Position numbers and translations under genes: made by a program. 64,000 bases of DNA, taken from Pseudomonas panipatensis (lineage in GTDB: Bacteria; Pseudomonadota; Gammaproteobacteria; Pseudomonadales; Pseudomonadaceae). Positions within the stretch are counted from its first letter, which is position 1, and every line of letters starts with the position of its first letter. Below, piece by piece: positions 45,423 to 55,600 of this stretch. Below the pieces are notes generated by a model that had not been told where the DNA came from, made no database searches, and saw only the letters and a list, made by a program, of their open reading frames with translations. Location of the stretch: positions 186,001 through 250,000 of the forward strand of contig NZ_FNDS01000007.1 in NCBI RefSeq assembly GCF_900099785.1, read 5' to 3'.

Positions 45423-46142
45423 TCAGAAATCGCCCCAGAGCTGCTGTGCCACGCTCAGCGCCACCACCGGCGCGGTCTCGGTGCGTAGCACCCGTGGACC
45501 GAGGCGCGCGGCCTGGAAGCCGGCGGCCTTGGCCTGTTCCACTTCGGCGTCGCTGAGACCGCCTTCCGGGCCGATCAGGAAGGCCAGGCTCGCCGGCCGA
45601 GCGTGGCTGAGCAACGCCTCGGCCACCGGGTGCAGCACCAGCTTCAGCTCGGCTTCGGTGGATGCCAGCCATTCGCCCAGCAGCAGCGGCGCGTTGATCC
45701 TCGGCAGCACGGAGCGACCGCACTGCTCGCAGGCGCTGATGGCGATCTGGCGCCAGTGCGCGGTGCGTTTGTCGGCGCGCTCGTCTTTCAGGCGCACTTC
45801 GCAGCGCTCGCTGACGATCGGGGTGATTTCGCTGGCGCCCAGCTCGGTGGCTTTCTGGATCGCCCAGTCCATGCGCTCGCCGCGCGAGAGCCCCTGGCCG
45901 AGATGAATACGCAGGGGTGACTCGGCCATGCCGGCGAACGACTCGCGCAGCGCCACGCGCACGGTTTTCTTGCCGACCTCGATCAGTTCGCCGAGGAACT
46001 CCTGGCCGGAGCCGTCGAACAACTGAACGGCGTCGCCAGCGGCATGCCGCAGGACGCGGCCGATGTAATGGGCCTGGGCTTCGGGCAGGTCGTGCTGGCC
46101 GAGGGACAGGGGGGCGTCGATGAAGAAGCGGGAAAGGCGCAT
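45423..46142 (-). CDS. rsmE: 16S rRNA (uracil-1498-N3)-methyltransferase RsmE
   Basis: SPOUT methyltransferase that methylates U1498 in 16S rRNA. 239 residues from the ATG at 46142 (MRLSRFFIDAPLSLG). N-terminal PUA-like domain, then the knotted SAM site: FLIGPEGGLSDAEVEQA and LGPRVLRTETAPVVAL. A second gene of this family begins to appear at the right end of the window. Confidence 0.96.
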   Translation of the reverse strand: MRLSRFFIDAPLSLGQHDLPEAQAHYIGRVLRHAAGDAVQLFDGSGQEFLGELIEVGKKTVRVALRESFAGMAESPLRIHLGQGLSRGERMDWAIQKATELGASEITPIVSERCEVRLKDERADKRTAHWRQIAISACEQCGRSVLPRINAPLLLGEWLASTEAELKLVLHPVAEALLSHARPASLAFLIGPEGGLSDAEVEQAKAAGFQAARLGPRVLRTETAPVVALSVAQQLWGDF

Positions 46143-46218
46143 GGGCAAGGATTCGGGCTAGGGCTGCTGGCGCGCAGTTTACTGCCTGGCGCCGGCAGCC
46201 TGAAGCCCGTGGCGGATC

Positions 46219-47622
46219 TCAGCCCGGATCGCGGTGGTGCGGATACAGGTTGCCGACGGCGACGCTGACGGCATCGCGGGTGGCGATGTCGATGCCTTCG
46301 CTGGCCACCTCGGCGAGGAAATCGATTTCTTCCGGGGTGATCACATAGGGCGGCAGGAAGTACACCACGTTGCCCAGCGGGCGCAGCATGGCACCGCGCG
46401 CCAGGGCGTGCTGGTAGACCTTCAGGCCGCGCCGTTCCTGCCAGGGGTAGGGCGCGCGGCTGGACCTGTCCTGGACCATCTCGATGGCCAGTGCCATGCC
46501 GGTCTGGCGCACTTCGGCGACGTGCGGATGCTCGACCAGGTGCGCGGTGGCCGAGGCCATGCGCGCGGCCAGGGCCTTGTTGGCCTCGATCACCTTGTCC
46601 TGCTCGAAGATGTCCAGGGTCGCCAGCGCCGCAGTGCAGGCCAACGGGTTGCCGGTGTAGGTATGCGAATGGAGGAAGGCGCGCAGGGTGCTGTAGTCGT
46701 CGTAGAAGGCCTGGTAGACCTTGTCGGTGGTGAGCACCGCGGCCATCGGCAGGTAGCCGCCGGTCAGCGCCTTGGACAGCACCAGGAAGTCCGGGGTGAT
46801 CCCGGCCTGCTCGCAGGCGAACATGCTGCCGGTGCGGCCGAAGCCGACGGCGATCTCGTCGTGGATCAGGTGCACAGCGTAGCGGTCGCAGGCTTCGCGC
46901 AGCAGCTTGAGGTACACCGGGTGGTACATGCGCATGCCGCCAGCGCCCTGGATCAGCGGCTCGACGATGACCGCGGCGACCTCGTGATGGTGCTGTTCCA
47001 GGGTGCGCTCCATGTGCTCGAACATGGCCCGCGAGTGGGCTTCCCAGCTTTCCCCCGCGGCGCGCAGGTAACAGTCCGGGCTGGGCACCTTGAGGGTATC
47101 CAGGAGCAGCGACTTGTAGGTTTCGGTGAACAGCGACACGTCGCCCACCGACATGGCCGCCACGGTCTCGCCGTGATAGCTGTTGGTCAGGGTGACGAAG
47201 CGCTTCTTCGCCGGCTGGCCGCAGTTGAGCCAGTAGTGATAGCTCATCTTCAACGCCACTTCGATGCCGGATGAGCCGTTGTCGGCGTAGAACACCCGGT
47301 CCAGACCCGCCGGTGTCAGGCGGACCAGCCGCTCGGACAACTCGACCACCGGCTGGTGGGTGAAGCCAGCGAGGATCACGTGCTCCAGTTGGTCGATCTG
47401 GTCCTTGATGCGCTGGTTGATGCGCGGGTTGGCGTGGCCGAAGACATTCACCCACCAGGAGCTGACCGCGTCGAGGTAGCGCTTGCCCTCGAAGTCCTCC
47501 AGCCACACGCCCTGGCCGCGGCGGATCGGTATCACCGGCAGGCGTTCGTGATCTTTCATCTGCGTGCAGGGGTGCCAGAGCACCTCCAGGTCGCGCTGCA
47601 TCCACTCGGCGTTGAGGCCCAT
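46219..47622 (-). CDS. bioA: Adenosylmethionine-8-amino-7-oxononanoate aminotransferase (DAPA synthase)
   Basis: PLP aminotransferase of biotin synthesis using SAM as amino donor. 467 residues from the ATG at 47622 (MGLNAEWMQRDLEVLWHPCT). LDAVSSWWVNVFGHANPRI and LVLSKALTGGYLPMAAV (with the PLP Lys) are BioA signatures. It is separate from other bio genes in this window and diverges from the flavoprotein at 47839. Confidence 0.96.
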   Translation of the reverse strand: MGLNAEWMQRDLEVLWHPCTQMKDHERLPVIPIRRGQGVWLEDFEGKRYLDAVSSWWVNVFGHANPRINQRIKDQIDQLEHVILAGFTHQPVVELSERLVRLTPAGLDRVFYADNGSSGIEVALKMSYHYWLNCGQPAKKRFVTLTNSYHGETVAAMSVGDVSLFTETYKSLLLDTLKVPSPDCYLRAAGESWEAHSRAMFEHMERTLEQHHHEVAAVIVEPLIQGAGGMRMYHPVYLKLLREACDRYAVHLIHDEIAVGFGRTGSMFACEQAGITPDFLVLSKALTGGYLPMAAVLTTDKVYQAFYDDYSTLRAFLHSHTYTGNPLACTAALATLDIFEQDKVIEANKALAARMASATAHLVEHPHVAEVRQTGMALAIEMVQDRSSRAPYPWQERRGLKVYQHALARGAMLRPLGNVVYFLPPYVITPEEIDFLAEVASEGIDIATRDAVSVAVGNLYPHHRDPG

Positions 47623-47838
47623 CGGCAGTCTCCTCTTGAAGTCGGGCAAGACTAGGGGCTGTTGCCGTTTCGTCGCAAGCCGCGCGACCCAGAGGGGCGG
47701 GCCACGCGCCGCCAACAGACCTAGCGCCCGTCTGACGGACAAGCGCGGCGCCGCGACACGCCGGCGACAGAGGCATCTGGCCGGTTACCGGGCGCTGGCG
47801 TATGCTGCGCGGCTTTGCACCATGTTGGGGGATGCACG

Positions 47839-49338
47839 ATGAAATTGGGATGGCTGCGCGCTGCCGCGCTGCTGGCACTGGCGGCGCTCAGCGCGGCGGC
47901 GCTGGGCAAGGACAAGCAACCGACGGCGATCGTCGTCGGTGGCGGATTGGCGGGCCTCAGCGCCGCCTATGAACTGCAGCAATCCGGCTGGCAGGTCACC
48001 CTGCTGGAGGCCAAGTCGCAGATCGGCGGGCGCTCCGGCCTGGCCACCAGCGAGTGGCTGGGCAGCGTCAAGGTCCAGCCGACGCTCAACGGTTACCTCG
48101 ATACCTTCAAGCTGAAGAGCGTGCCCGCCCCGGAATTCGTGCGTACCCCGGGCTACCTGATCGACGGCATCTATTACAGCGCCGCGGACCTGCAGCAGAA
48201 GATGCCGGCGGTGGCGGCCGACCTGAAGCGTTACGAGAAGTCCCTGGACGAGCTCGCCGCTTCCATCGACGACCCGCTCAACCCGCTGGCGAACAAGACC
48301 CTGTTCGCCCTCGACCAGCTCAACGCCGCACGCTGGCTGGACAAGCTGAACCTGTCGCCGACCGCGCGCCTGCTGGTCAACCAGCGCATCCGCTCGCATT
48401 ACGACGAGCCGTCGCGCCTGTCGCTGCTCTACCTCGCGCAGCAGGGCCGGGTCTACCGCAACGTCGATGACCGCGACCTGCGCGCCGCGCGTCTGCCGGG
48501 CGGCAGCCAGGTGCTGGCGCAGGCTTTCGTCAAGCAACTGAAGAACATCAAGACCAACGCCCGAGTCACCTCGATCAGCCAGGACAAGGACGGCGTCACC
48601 GTCAAGGTCGGCGCTACCGGTTACAAGGCCGACTACGCGGTGGTCACGGTGCCGCTGCGCGCCCTCGCGCAGATCCAGCTGAGCCCCGGCCTGAGCGCCA
48701 AGCAGCAGGCGGCGCTGAGCGACACCAACTACGGTTGGCACGACCAGATCCTGATGAAGTTCAAGCGCCCGGTCTGGGATGACAAGTCGCGTCTGTCCGG
48801 CGAGATCTACAGCGACCAGGGCCTCGGCATGATCTGGGTCGAGCCGGCGCTCAAGGGCGCGGCCAACGTGCTGATCAACCTGTCCGGCGACAACGCGCGG
48901 GTGATGCAGGCCTTCGGCGACCGCCAGATGGTCGACCAGGTGCTGATCCGCATGAACAAGTTCTATCCGAAGATGCGCGGTGCGTTCGACGGCTACGAAC
49001 TGCGCCGCTACAGCACCGAAGTCGGCACCGGCGGCTCCTACGTGGCCTTCGGTCCCGGGCAGATCAGCCGCTTCTGGCGTACCTGGGAACAACCGCTGTC
49101 CCACGTCGCCTTCGCGGGCGAGCACACCGATGCGCTCTATCCGGGCACCATCGAAGGCGCCCTGCGCAGCGGCAAGCGCGCCGCCGCACAGCTTCGCGAT
49201 CTTTCCGCGGGCAAGACCATCGAAGCGCCCCAGGTGGTCGCCAGCAACAGCAAGCCGGCGGAAGCACCGGCGGCGCCGGCTGCTGCGAATGATGGCAAGA
49301 AGAAGGGCTTCTTCTCCTGGTTCACTGACCTGTTCTGA
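47839..49338 (+). CDS. Exported FAD-dependent amine oxidase-like protein
   Basis: 499 residues from the ATG at 47839. A signal peptide (MKLGWLRAAALLALAALSAA) precedes a Rossmann FAD site, AIVVGGGLAGLSAAYELQ, and LLEAKSQIGGRSG; the C-terminal FAD segment is FAGEHTDALYPGTIEGAL. This pattern fits flavin monoamine oxidases. Substrate unknown; an exported location suggests polyamines or amines in the periplasm. The C-terminus is odd: after an Ala/Pro linker it ends KKKGFFSWFTDLF, a basic plus aromatic tail that could bind membrane. Corresponds in place to PA0421. Confidence 0.88.
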   Translation: MKLGWLRAAALLALAALSAAALGKDKQPTAIVVGGGLAGLSAAYELQQSGWQVTLLEAKSQIGGRSGLATSEWLGSVKVQPTLNGYLDTFKLKSVPAPEFVRTPGYLIDGIYYSAADLQQKMPAVAADLKRYEKSLDELAASIDDPLNPLANKTLFALDQLNAARWLDKLNLSPTARLLVNQRIRSHYDEPSRLSLLYLAQQGRVYRNVDDRDLRAARLPGGSQVLAQAFVKQLKNIKTNARVTSISQDKDGVTVKVGATGYKADYAVVTVPLRALAQIQLSPGLSAKQQAALSDTNYGWHDQILMKFKRPVWDDKSRLSGEIYSDQGLGMIWVEPALKGAANVLINLSGDNARVMQAFGDRQMVDQVLIRMNKFYPKMRGAFDGYELRRYSTEVGTGGSYVAFGPGQISRFWRTWEQPLSHVAFAGEHTDALYPGTIEGALRSGKRAAAQLRDLSAGKTIEAPQVVASNSKPAEAPAAPAAANDGKKKGFFSWFTDLF

Positions 49339-49368
49339 GGTCTGGCCGGCAGAATTCGCTGCTGAATG

Positions 49369-49406
49369 AAAAAGCCGGGGCACCCTAGGGTGCCCCGGCT
49401 TTTTTG
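49369..49406 (+). terminator. Strong Rho-independent terminator
   Basis: AAAGCCGGGGCACCC and GGGTGCCCCGGCTTT form a near-perfect 15-bp stem with loop TA, followed by T to about 49405. It ends the flavoprotein gene at 47839. Between here and 49609 I see no gene and no clear promoter. Confidence 0.95.
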
Positions 49407-49609
49407 TGCGTCCGTCGACGCTGGCGCCCGGCGCTGACGGAGATGCTCGCCAGCGCGATCTTCTTACGGGAACCTCTGTCAGCCCTTTCAGGCTTATCGT
49501 TGGCAGGCAAGACCATCTTGTGAAGCGATGTTTCAAAGCCGGAGTTTTCGCTTTAATTCGATGGTTTTGCCGCTAGTCTAACCCCCTCGGTTTTTCAGGA
49601 AGCTCATCG

Positions 49610-50164
49610 ATGCAATTGAGCAATACGTCTTCCCGCTACGGTCTGGTCAGTCTCTTTCTGCATTGGGCCAGTGCCCTGGCGGTATTCGGCCTGTTCGGCC
49701 TGGGGCTATGGATGCGCGAGCTGGACTACTACGACAGCTGGTATCACCGCGCGCCGGAAATCCACAAAAGCATCGGCATCCTGTTGCTGATCGCGCTCAT
49801 CGTCCGCGTCCTCTGGCGCTTCCTCAGCCCGCCCCCCGCGGCTCCGGCCAATCACGGCCGGCTGACCCGCATCGCGAGCAAGCTCGGCCATCTGGCCCTC
49901 TACCTGTTGCTGTTCGCGGTGATGATCGCCGGTTACCTGATCCCTACCGCCGAGGGCAAACCCATCAGCGTGTTCGGTTGGTTCGAGGTGCCGGCCACCC
50001 TGAGCGGCCTGACCGACCAGGCCGATATCGCCGGTGCCTTCCATCTGTACCTGGCCTGGGCGCTGGTGGTGCTCGCCGTGCTCCATGCCCTGGCGGCGCT
50101 CAAACACCATTTCATTGACCGCGATGCGACCCTGCGGCGCATGCTCGGTCGATCCACGGACTGA
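49610..50164 (+). CDS. Cytochrome b561 family protein
   Basis: 184-residue inner-membrane di-heme b-type cytochrome of the CybB/YodB family, which moves electrons between quinol and membrane or periplasmic acceptors such as superoxide. Four helices; candidate heme His lie in [26 protein letters not shown] and [11 protein letters not shown]. The yceI-type gene follows after 29 bp; cytochrome b561-YceI pairs are common, suggesting a joint role in quinone or isoprenoid redox handling. Confidence 0.92.
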   Translation: MQLSNTSSRYGLVSLFLHWASALAVFGLFGLGLWMRELDYYDSWYHRAPEIHKSIGILLLIALIVRVLWRFLSPPPAAPANHGRLTRIASKLGHLALYLLLFAVMIAGYLIPTAEGKPISVFGWFEVPATLSGLTDQADIAGAFHLYLAWALVVLAVLHALAALKHHFIDRDATLRRMLGRSTD

Positions 50165-50193
50165 CGTTCACCCATTGCTCAAGGAGAGTCCCC

Positions 50194-50769
50194 ATGCTGA
50201 AGAAGACCCTCGCCGCCGTGGCGCTCGGCTGCGCACTGTTCGGCGCCGGCCAGGCCATGGCCGCCGACTACCAGATCGACAAGGAAGGCCAGCACGCCTT
50301 CATCGAGTTCCGCATCAAACACCTGGGGTATAGCTGGCTTTACGGCCGTTTCGACGACTTCGACGGCGCCTTCACCTTCGACGAGAAGAATCCCGCCGCC
50401 GACAAGGTCAAGGTGACCATCAAGACCGATAGCGTGAACACCAACCACGCCGAGCGCGACAAGCACCTGCGCAGCGCGGAATTCCTCAACGTCGCCAAGA
50501 ACCCCACCGCGACCTTCGAGTCCACCGCCGTCAAGGCCGACGGCAAGCAGGCCGAGATCATCGGTAACCTGAGCCTCAACGGCGTGACCCGGCCGGTCAC
50601 CATCAAGGCCGAACTGGTCGGCCAGGGCGACGATCCGTGGGGTGGCTACCGCGCAGGTTTCGTCGGCAGCACCACGCTCAAACTGAAGGACTTCAACATT
50701 CAGACCGACCTCGGCCCGGCTTCCCAGGACGTCGAGCTGACGCTCTCGGTGGAAGGTGTGCGTCAATAG
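50194..50769 (+). CDS. YceI family periplasmic protein
   Basis: 191 residues with a signal peptide ([20 protein letters not shown], cleavage likely after AMA). The mature lipocalin-like domain ([38 protein letters not shown]) is typical of YceI, which binds polyisoprenoid or quinone-like molecules. In P. aeruginosa the PA0423 product has been described as a secreted protease PasP; nothing in the sequence shows a protease active site, so I keep the family name. Confidence 0.92.
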   Translation: MLKKTLAAVALGCALFGAGQAMAADYQIDKEGQHAFIEFRIKHLGYSWLYGRFDDFDGAFTFDEKNPAADKVKVTIKTDSVNTNHAERDKHLRSAEFLNVAKNPTATFESTAVKADGKQAEIIGNLSLNGVTRPVTIKAELVGQGDDPWGGYRAGFVGSTTLKLKDFNIQTDLGPASQDVELTLSVEGVRQ

Positions 50770-50811
50770 GACGCAGCGCTCCGCGAGCGCCGGCTCATGC
50801 CGGCGTTCAGG

Positions 50812-51267
50812 TTATTGAGGAAAGTCGTCGAGACAGCCGGACTGGTTGTCCAGGCAACGCTTCAGCAAGTCGGCGAAAGTCGCCTGCTCGGCCTCGCTGA
50901 GGAAGGCAAACAAGTTGTCATGGGTTTGCGCCAGTATGGCCTTGGCCTGTGCATCGACGACTTTGCCGGCCTCGGTGAGAAACAGTTGGAAACTGCGCTG
51001 GTCTTCCGGGTTGCGCTCGCGCCGGACCAAGCCCCGGGCTTCCATCTCCTTGACCTTGCGGGTTATCAGCGCCTTGTCTCGGCACATCTGCCGGCCGACG
51101 TCCTGCAGGTTGAGTCCTTCGCCCGCACCTATCAATTCAAGCAGACGCATATCGGGTGGCGTGAGGTCGATTCCGTGCTCGATCAACCCGATTTGCAGGC
51201 GCGTGCGTAGATGGTCGAAAAGCGCCATCAGGTTCATCGGCAGGTCGGGATTTATGGGATTGGTCAT
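50812..51267 (-). CDS. mexR: MarR family repressor MexR
   Basis: Repressor of mexAB-oprM and of itself. 151 residues (PAO1 147). Winged-helix recognition region GLNLQDVGRQMCRDKALITR and wing RRERNPEDQRSFQLFLT match MexR closely. Cys62 (in RQMCRD) is kept, but the residue aligned with PAO1 Cys30 is Glu (LIEHGIDL in place of LDCQRLDL), so the Cys30-Cys62 intersubunit disulfide used in oxidant sensing cannot form. Other Cys are near the C-terminus (KRCLDNQSGC). Divergent from mexA. Confidence 0.94.
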   Translation of the reverse strand: MTNPINPDLPMNLMALFDHLRTRLQIGLIEHGIDLTPPDMRLLELIGAGEGLNLQDVGRQMCRDKALITRKVKEMEARGLVRRERNPEDQRSFQLFLTEAGKVVDAQAKAILAQTHDNLFAFLSEAEQATFADLLKRCLDNQSGCLDDFPQ

Positions 51268-51279
51268 GACAGGGAGCAG

Positions 51280-51295
51280 GTAAAAGGAATGTAAA
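51280..51295 (+). promoter_or_regulatory. CpxR-like box upstream of mexA
   Basis: GTAAAAGGAATGTAAA: two GTAAA half-sites 11 bp apart, the CpxR direct-repeat pattern. CpxR is known to activate mexAB-oprM in P. aeruginosa. It lies 13 bp upstream of the mexR start codon. Confidence 0.55.
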
Positions 51296-51330
51296 GCCGA
51301 TTGATCGGCTCGCGCATTTTGCTTATTTTA

Positions 51331-51345
51331 GTTGACGCTATCAAC
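51331..51345. promoter_or_regulatory. MexR operator between mexR and mexA
   Basis: GTTGACGCTATCAAC is an exact GTTGA-N5-TCAAC palindrome, the MexR consensus. On the minus strand TTGATA inside it, 17 bp, then CAAAAT (51316-51321) could be the mexR promoter. Only one site is evident here; PAO1 is described with two. Confidence 0.85.
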
Positions 51346-51534
51346 TTTATGAAAATTCATTTCGGCCTTGTCGGAGTTCCGCTGAAGCGTTGCCTGTTGG
51401 CTAAATCGTTTCATGTGCTTCCTTTCAAGGCTTTCGAGCATTTACAAACAGACTTGAATGTAAGTATTTTGCCAGCCTTTCCGGCCCGGTCGCCAGTCAC
51501 CGGGCCGGTCGCTTTCGCTCATGAGGACAACGAT

Positions 51535-52683
51535 ATGCAACGAACGCCAGCCAAGCGCGTACTGGTTACGGCTCTGCTAGCCGCCATGGCGACCCTCGCC
51601 GGCTGTGGCAAGAGCGAGGCTCCGCAGCAGGCGCAGATTCCCGAAGTCGGTGTGGTGACGCTGCAGCCGCAGACCGTTTCCCTGAGTACCGAGCTGCCGG
51701 GCCGTACCTCGGCATTCCGGGTGGCAGAGGTGCGGCCTCAGGTCAACGGCATCATTCTCAAGCGCCTGTTCAAGGAAGGCAGCGACGTCAAGGAAGGCCA
51801 GCAGCTCTACCAGATCGATCCGTCGACCTACGAGGCGACTTACCAGAGCGCCCAGGCCAACCTGATGTCGACCCAGCAGCAGGCCGAGCGCTACAAGCTG
51901 CTGGTGGCTGACGAAGCCGTCAGCAAGCAGGAGTACGCCAACGCCCAGGCCGCGGCCCTGCAGGCAAAGGCCGCGGTGGACACGGCCAAGATCAACCTGC
52001 GTTACACCAAGGTGTTGTCGCCGATTTCCGGTCGCATCGGCCGCTCGGCGGTGACCGAGGGCGCGCTGGTGACCGACGGCCAGACCACCGCGCTGGCGAC
52101 CGTTCAGCAACTCGACCCGATCTATGTCGACGTGACCCAGCCCTCCACCGCTTTGCTGCGCCTGCGCCGCGAGCTGGCCGCCGGGCAACTGCAGAAGGCC
52201 GGGGACAATTCCGCCAAGGTCAAGCTGTTCCTCGAGGACGGTTCGTCCTATCCGCTGGAAGGCACCCTGGAATTTTCCGAGGTCTCGGTTGACCAGGGCA
52301 CCGGCTCGGTGACCCTGCGCGCGGTCTTCCCCAACCCCAAGCATGAGCTGTTGCCGGGCATGTTCGTTCACGCACAGTTGCAGGAAGGCATCAAGGATCA
52401 GGCGATCCTGGCGCCGCAACAGGGCGTGACCCGTGACCTGCGTGGCCAGCCCACCGCGCTGGTGCTGGGCGCTGGCGACAAGGTCGAGCTGCGCAATATC
52501 AAGGCCGAGCGCACCGTCGGTGCCTACTGGCTGGTGACCGATGGTCTCAAGCCGGGCGACCGCTTGATCACCGAAGGCCTGCAATTCGTCCAGCCGGGCG
52601 CCACCGCCAAGGCCGTGCCGGCGAAGAACGTCGCGCCCGCCAGCGGTGCCGGCGAGAGCGCCGCGTCGGGCAGCCAGGGTTAA
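51535..52683 (+). CDS. mexA: RND efflux periplasmic adaptor MexA
   Basis: Membrane fusion lipoprotein linking MexB to OprM. 382 residues from the ATG at 51535. Signal sequence with lipobox LAGC (Cys near 24), then a lipoyl-type half motif (VRPQVNGIILKRLFKEGSDV), an alpha-hairpin (about 95-165) and YTKVLSPISGRIGRSAVTEG, the second lipoyl half. The 190-bp leader after the MexR site has no clear gene. First gene of mexAB-oprM. Confidence 0.97.
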   Translation: MQRTPAKRVLVTALLAAMATLAGCGKSEAPQQAQIPEVGVVTLQPQTVSLSTELPGRTSAFRVAEVRPQVNGIILKRLFKEGSDVKEGQQLYQIDPSTYEATYQSAQANLMSTQQQAERYKLLVADEAVSKQEYANAQAAALQAKAAVDTAKINLRYTKVLSPISGRIGRSAVTEGALVTDGQTTALATVQQLDPIYVDVTQPSTALLRLRRELAAGQLQKAGDNSAKVKLFLEDGSSYPLEGTLEFSEVSVDQGTGSVTLRAVFPNPKHELLPGMFVHAQLQEGIKDQAILAPQQGVTRDLRGQPTALVLGAGDKVELRNIKAERTVGAYWLVTDGLKPGDRLITEGLQFVQPGATAKAVPAKNVAPASGAGESAASGSQG

Positions 52684-52698
52684 CCAAGGGGTTTCGCA

Positions 52699-55600
52699 AT
52701 GTCGAAGTTTTTCATTGATCGGCCCATTTTCGCCTGGGTGATCGCACTGGTGATCATGCTCGCGGGCGGGCTGTCGATCATGCAGTTGCCGGTGAACCAG
52801 TACCCGGCCATCGCCCCGCCGGCCATCGCCATTCAGGTGAGCTACCCGGGGGCCTCGGCCGAGACGGTGCAGGACACCGTGGTGCAGGTGATCGAGCAGC
52901 AGATGAACGGTCTCGATCATCTGCGCTACATCTCCTCGGAGAGTAACTCCGATGGCAGCATGACCATCACCGTCACCTTCGATCAGGGCACCAGCCCTGA
53001 CATCGCCCAGGTCCAGGTGCAGAACAAGCTGCAACTGGCGACGCCCTTGCTGCCGCAGGAAGTCCAGCAGCAGGGCATCCGTGTGACCAAGGCGGTGAAG
53101 AACTTCCTGATGGTGGTGGGTGTTGTCTCCGAAGACGGCAGCATGACCCGGGAAGACCTGTCCAACTACATCGTCTCCAACATCCAGGACCCGCTGTCGC
53201 GGACGCCGGGCGTGGGCGACTTCCAGGTGTTCGGTTCGCAATACGCGATGCGCATCTGGCTGGACCCGACCAAGCTCAACAGCTTCCAGCTGACCCCGGG
53301 CGACGTCGCCACCGCGATCACGGCGCAGAACGTGCAGATTTCCTCTGGCCAATTGGGCGGCCTGCCCGCGGTCAAGGGGCAGCAGCTCAACGCCACCATC
53401 ATCGGCAAGACCCGCCTGCAGAGCGCCGAGCAGTTCGGCAACATCCTGCTCAAGGTCAACACCGATGGTTCCCAGGTGCGCCTGAGGGATGTCGCCCAGG
53501 TCGGCCTGGGTGGCCAGGACTACAGCATCAACGCGCAGTTCAACGGCAAGCCGGCCTCCGGTATCGCCATCAAGCTGGCCACTGGCGCCAACGCGCTGGA
53601 TACCGCCAAGGAGATCCGCGCGACCATCGATCGGCTGAAGCCGTTCTTCCCGCAGGGCATGAAGATCGTCTACCCGTACGACACCACGCCGGTGGTCTCC
53701 TCCTCCATTCATGAGGTGGTCAAGACCCTCGGCGAGGCGATCCTGCTGGTGTTCCTGGTGATGTACCTGTTCCTGCAGAACTTCCGCGCCACGCTGATCC
53801 CGACCATCGCCGTACCGGTGGTGCTGCTCGGCACCTTTGGCGTGCTGGCGGCGTTCGGCTTCTCGATCAACACCCTGACCATGTTCGGCATGGTGCTGGC
53901 GATCGGCCTGTTGGTGGACGACGCCATCGTGGTGGTGGAAAACGTCGAGCGGGTGATGGCCGAGGAGGGGCTGTCGCCCAAGGAGGCCGCGCGCAAGTCC
54001 ATGGGCCAGATCCAGGGCGCGCTGGTCGGCATCGCCCTGGTGCTGTCCGCGGTGTTCCTGCCGATGGCCTTCTTCGGCGGTTCCACCGGGGTGATCTACC
54101 GGCAGTTCTCCATCACCATCGTCTCGGCCATGGCCCTGTCGGTGCTGGTGGCGCTGATCCTCACCCCGGCGCTCTGCGCGACCATGCTCAAACCCGTCGA
54201 AAAGGGCGACCATGGCGAGCACAAGCGCGGATTCTTCGGCTGGTTCAACCGCAAGTTCATCGACACTACCCACAGCTACGAGCGCGGCGTCGTCTCCATC
54301 CTCAAGCACCGCGCGCCTTATCTGTTGATGTACGTGGTGATCGTCGCCGGCATGATCTGGCTGTTCACCCGCATTCCCACGTCCTTCCTCCCCGATGAGG
54401 ACCAGGGCGTGCTCTTCGCCCAGGTGCAGACCCCCTCCGGGTCCAGCGCGGAGCGTACTCAGCAGGTGGTGGACAAGATGCGTGACTACCTGCTGACCAA
54501 GGAGAACAACGCGGTCAGCTCGGTGTTCACCGTTACCGGCTTCAACTTCGCCGGCCGTGGTCAGAGTTCGGGCATGGCCTTCATCATGATGAAGCCCTGG
54601 GAAGAGCGTCCCGGTGCGGAAAACAGCGTGTTCTCCGTGGCGCAACGCGCGCAGCGCTACTTCTTCAGCCTGAAGGACGCCATGGTGTTCGCCTTCGCTC
54701 CGCCCGCGGTACTGGAGCTGGGTAACGCCGTCGGCTTCGACATCTTCCTGCAGGACCAGGCCGGTGTCGGTCATGAAGCCCTGATGCAGGCGCGCAACAA
54801 GTTCCTGCAACTCGCGGCGCAGAACCCGGTGCTGCAGCGCGTGCGTCCCAACGGCCTGAACGATGAGCCGCAGTATCAGTTGCTGATCGATGACGAGAAG
54901 GCCAGCGCCCTGGGCGTGTCCCTCTCGGATATCAACACCACGGTGTCCATCGCCTGGGGTTCGAAATACGTCAACGACTTCATCGACCGCGGCCGGGTGA
55001 AGAAGGTTTATGTGCAGGGGCAACCCGATGCGCGCATGAGCCCGGAAGACCTGGAGAAGTGGTACGTGCGCAACAGCCAGGGCCAGATGGTGCCGTTCAG
55101 CGCCTTCGCCACCGGCAAGTGGAGCTATGGTTCGCCGAAGCTCTCGCGCTACAACGGCGTGCCGGCCATGGAAATCCTCGGTGAGCCGGCGCCCGGCCGC
55201 AGTACCGGTGAGGCCATGGCCGCGGTGGAGGACATCGTCAAGCAGTTGCCCAAGGGCATCGGTTACTCCTGGACCGGTCTGTCCTTCGAGGAACGCCTGG
55301 CCGGGTCGCAGACCACCGCACTCTTCGTGCTGTCCTCGATCGTGGTGTTCCTCTGCCTGGCGGCGCTTTACGAGAGCTGGTCGATCCCGTTCTCGGTGCT
55401 GCTGGTGGTGCCGTTGGGGATCATCGGCGCGCTGCTGGCGACGTCCACGCGCGGGCTGTCCAACGACGTGTTCTTCAAGGTGGGGCTGTTGACCACCATC
55501 GGCCTGTCGGCGAAGAACGCCATCCTGATCGTGGAGTTCGCCAAGGAGTTGCACGAACGCGAAGGCAAACCCATCGTCGATGCCGCGGTGGAGGCGTGCC

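Noticed and set aside
47785-49536. A 583-codon minus-strand frame over the flavoprotein gene
   Set aside because: The plus-strand protein has signal peptide and FAD motifs; the reverse frame has none.
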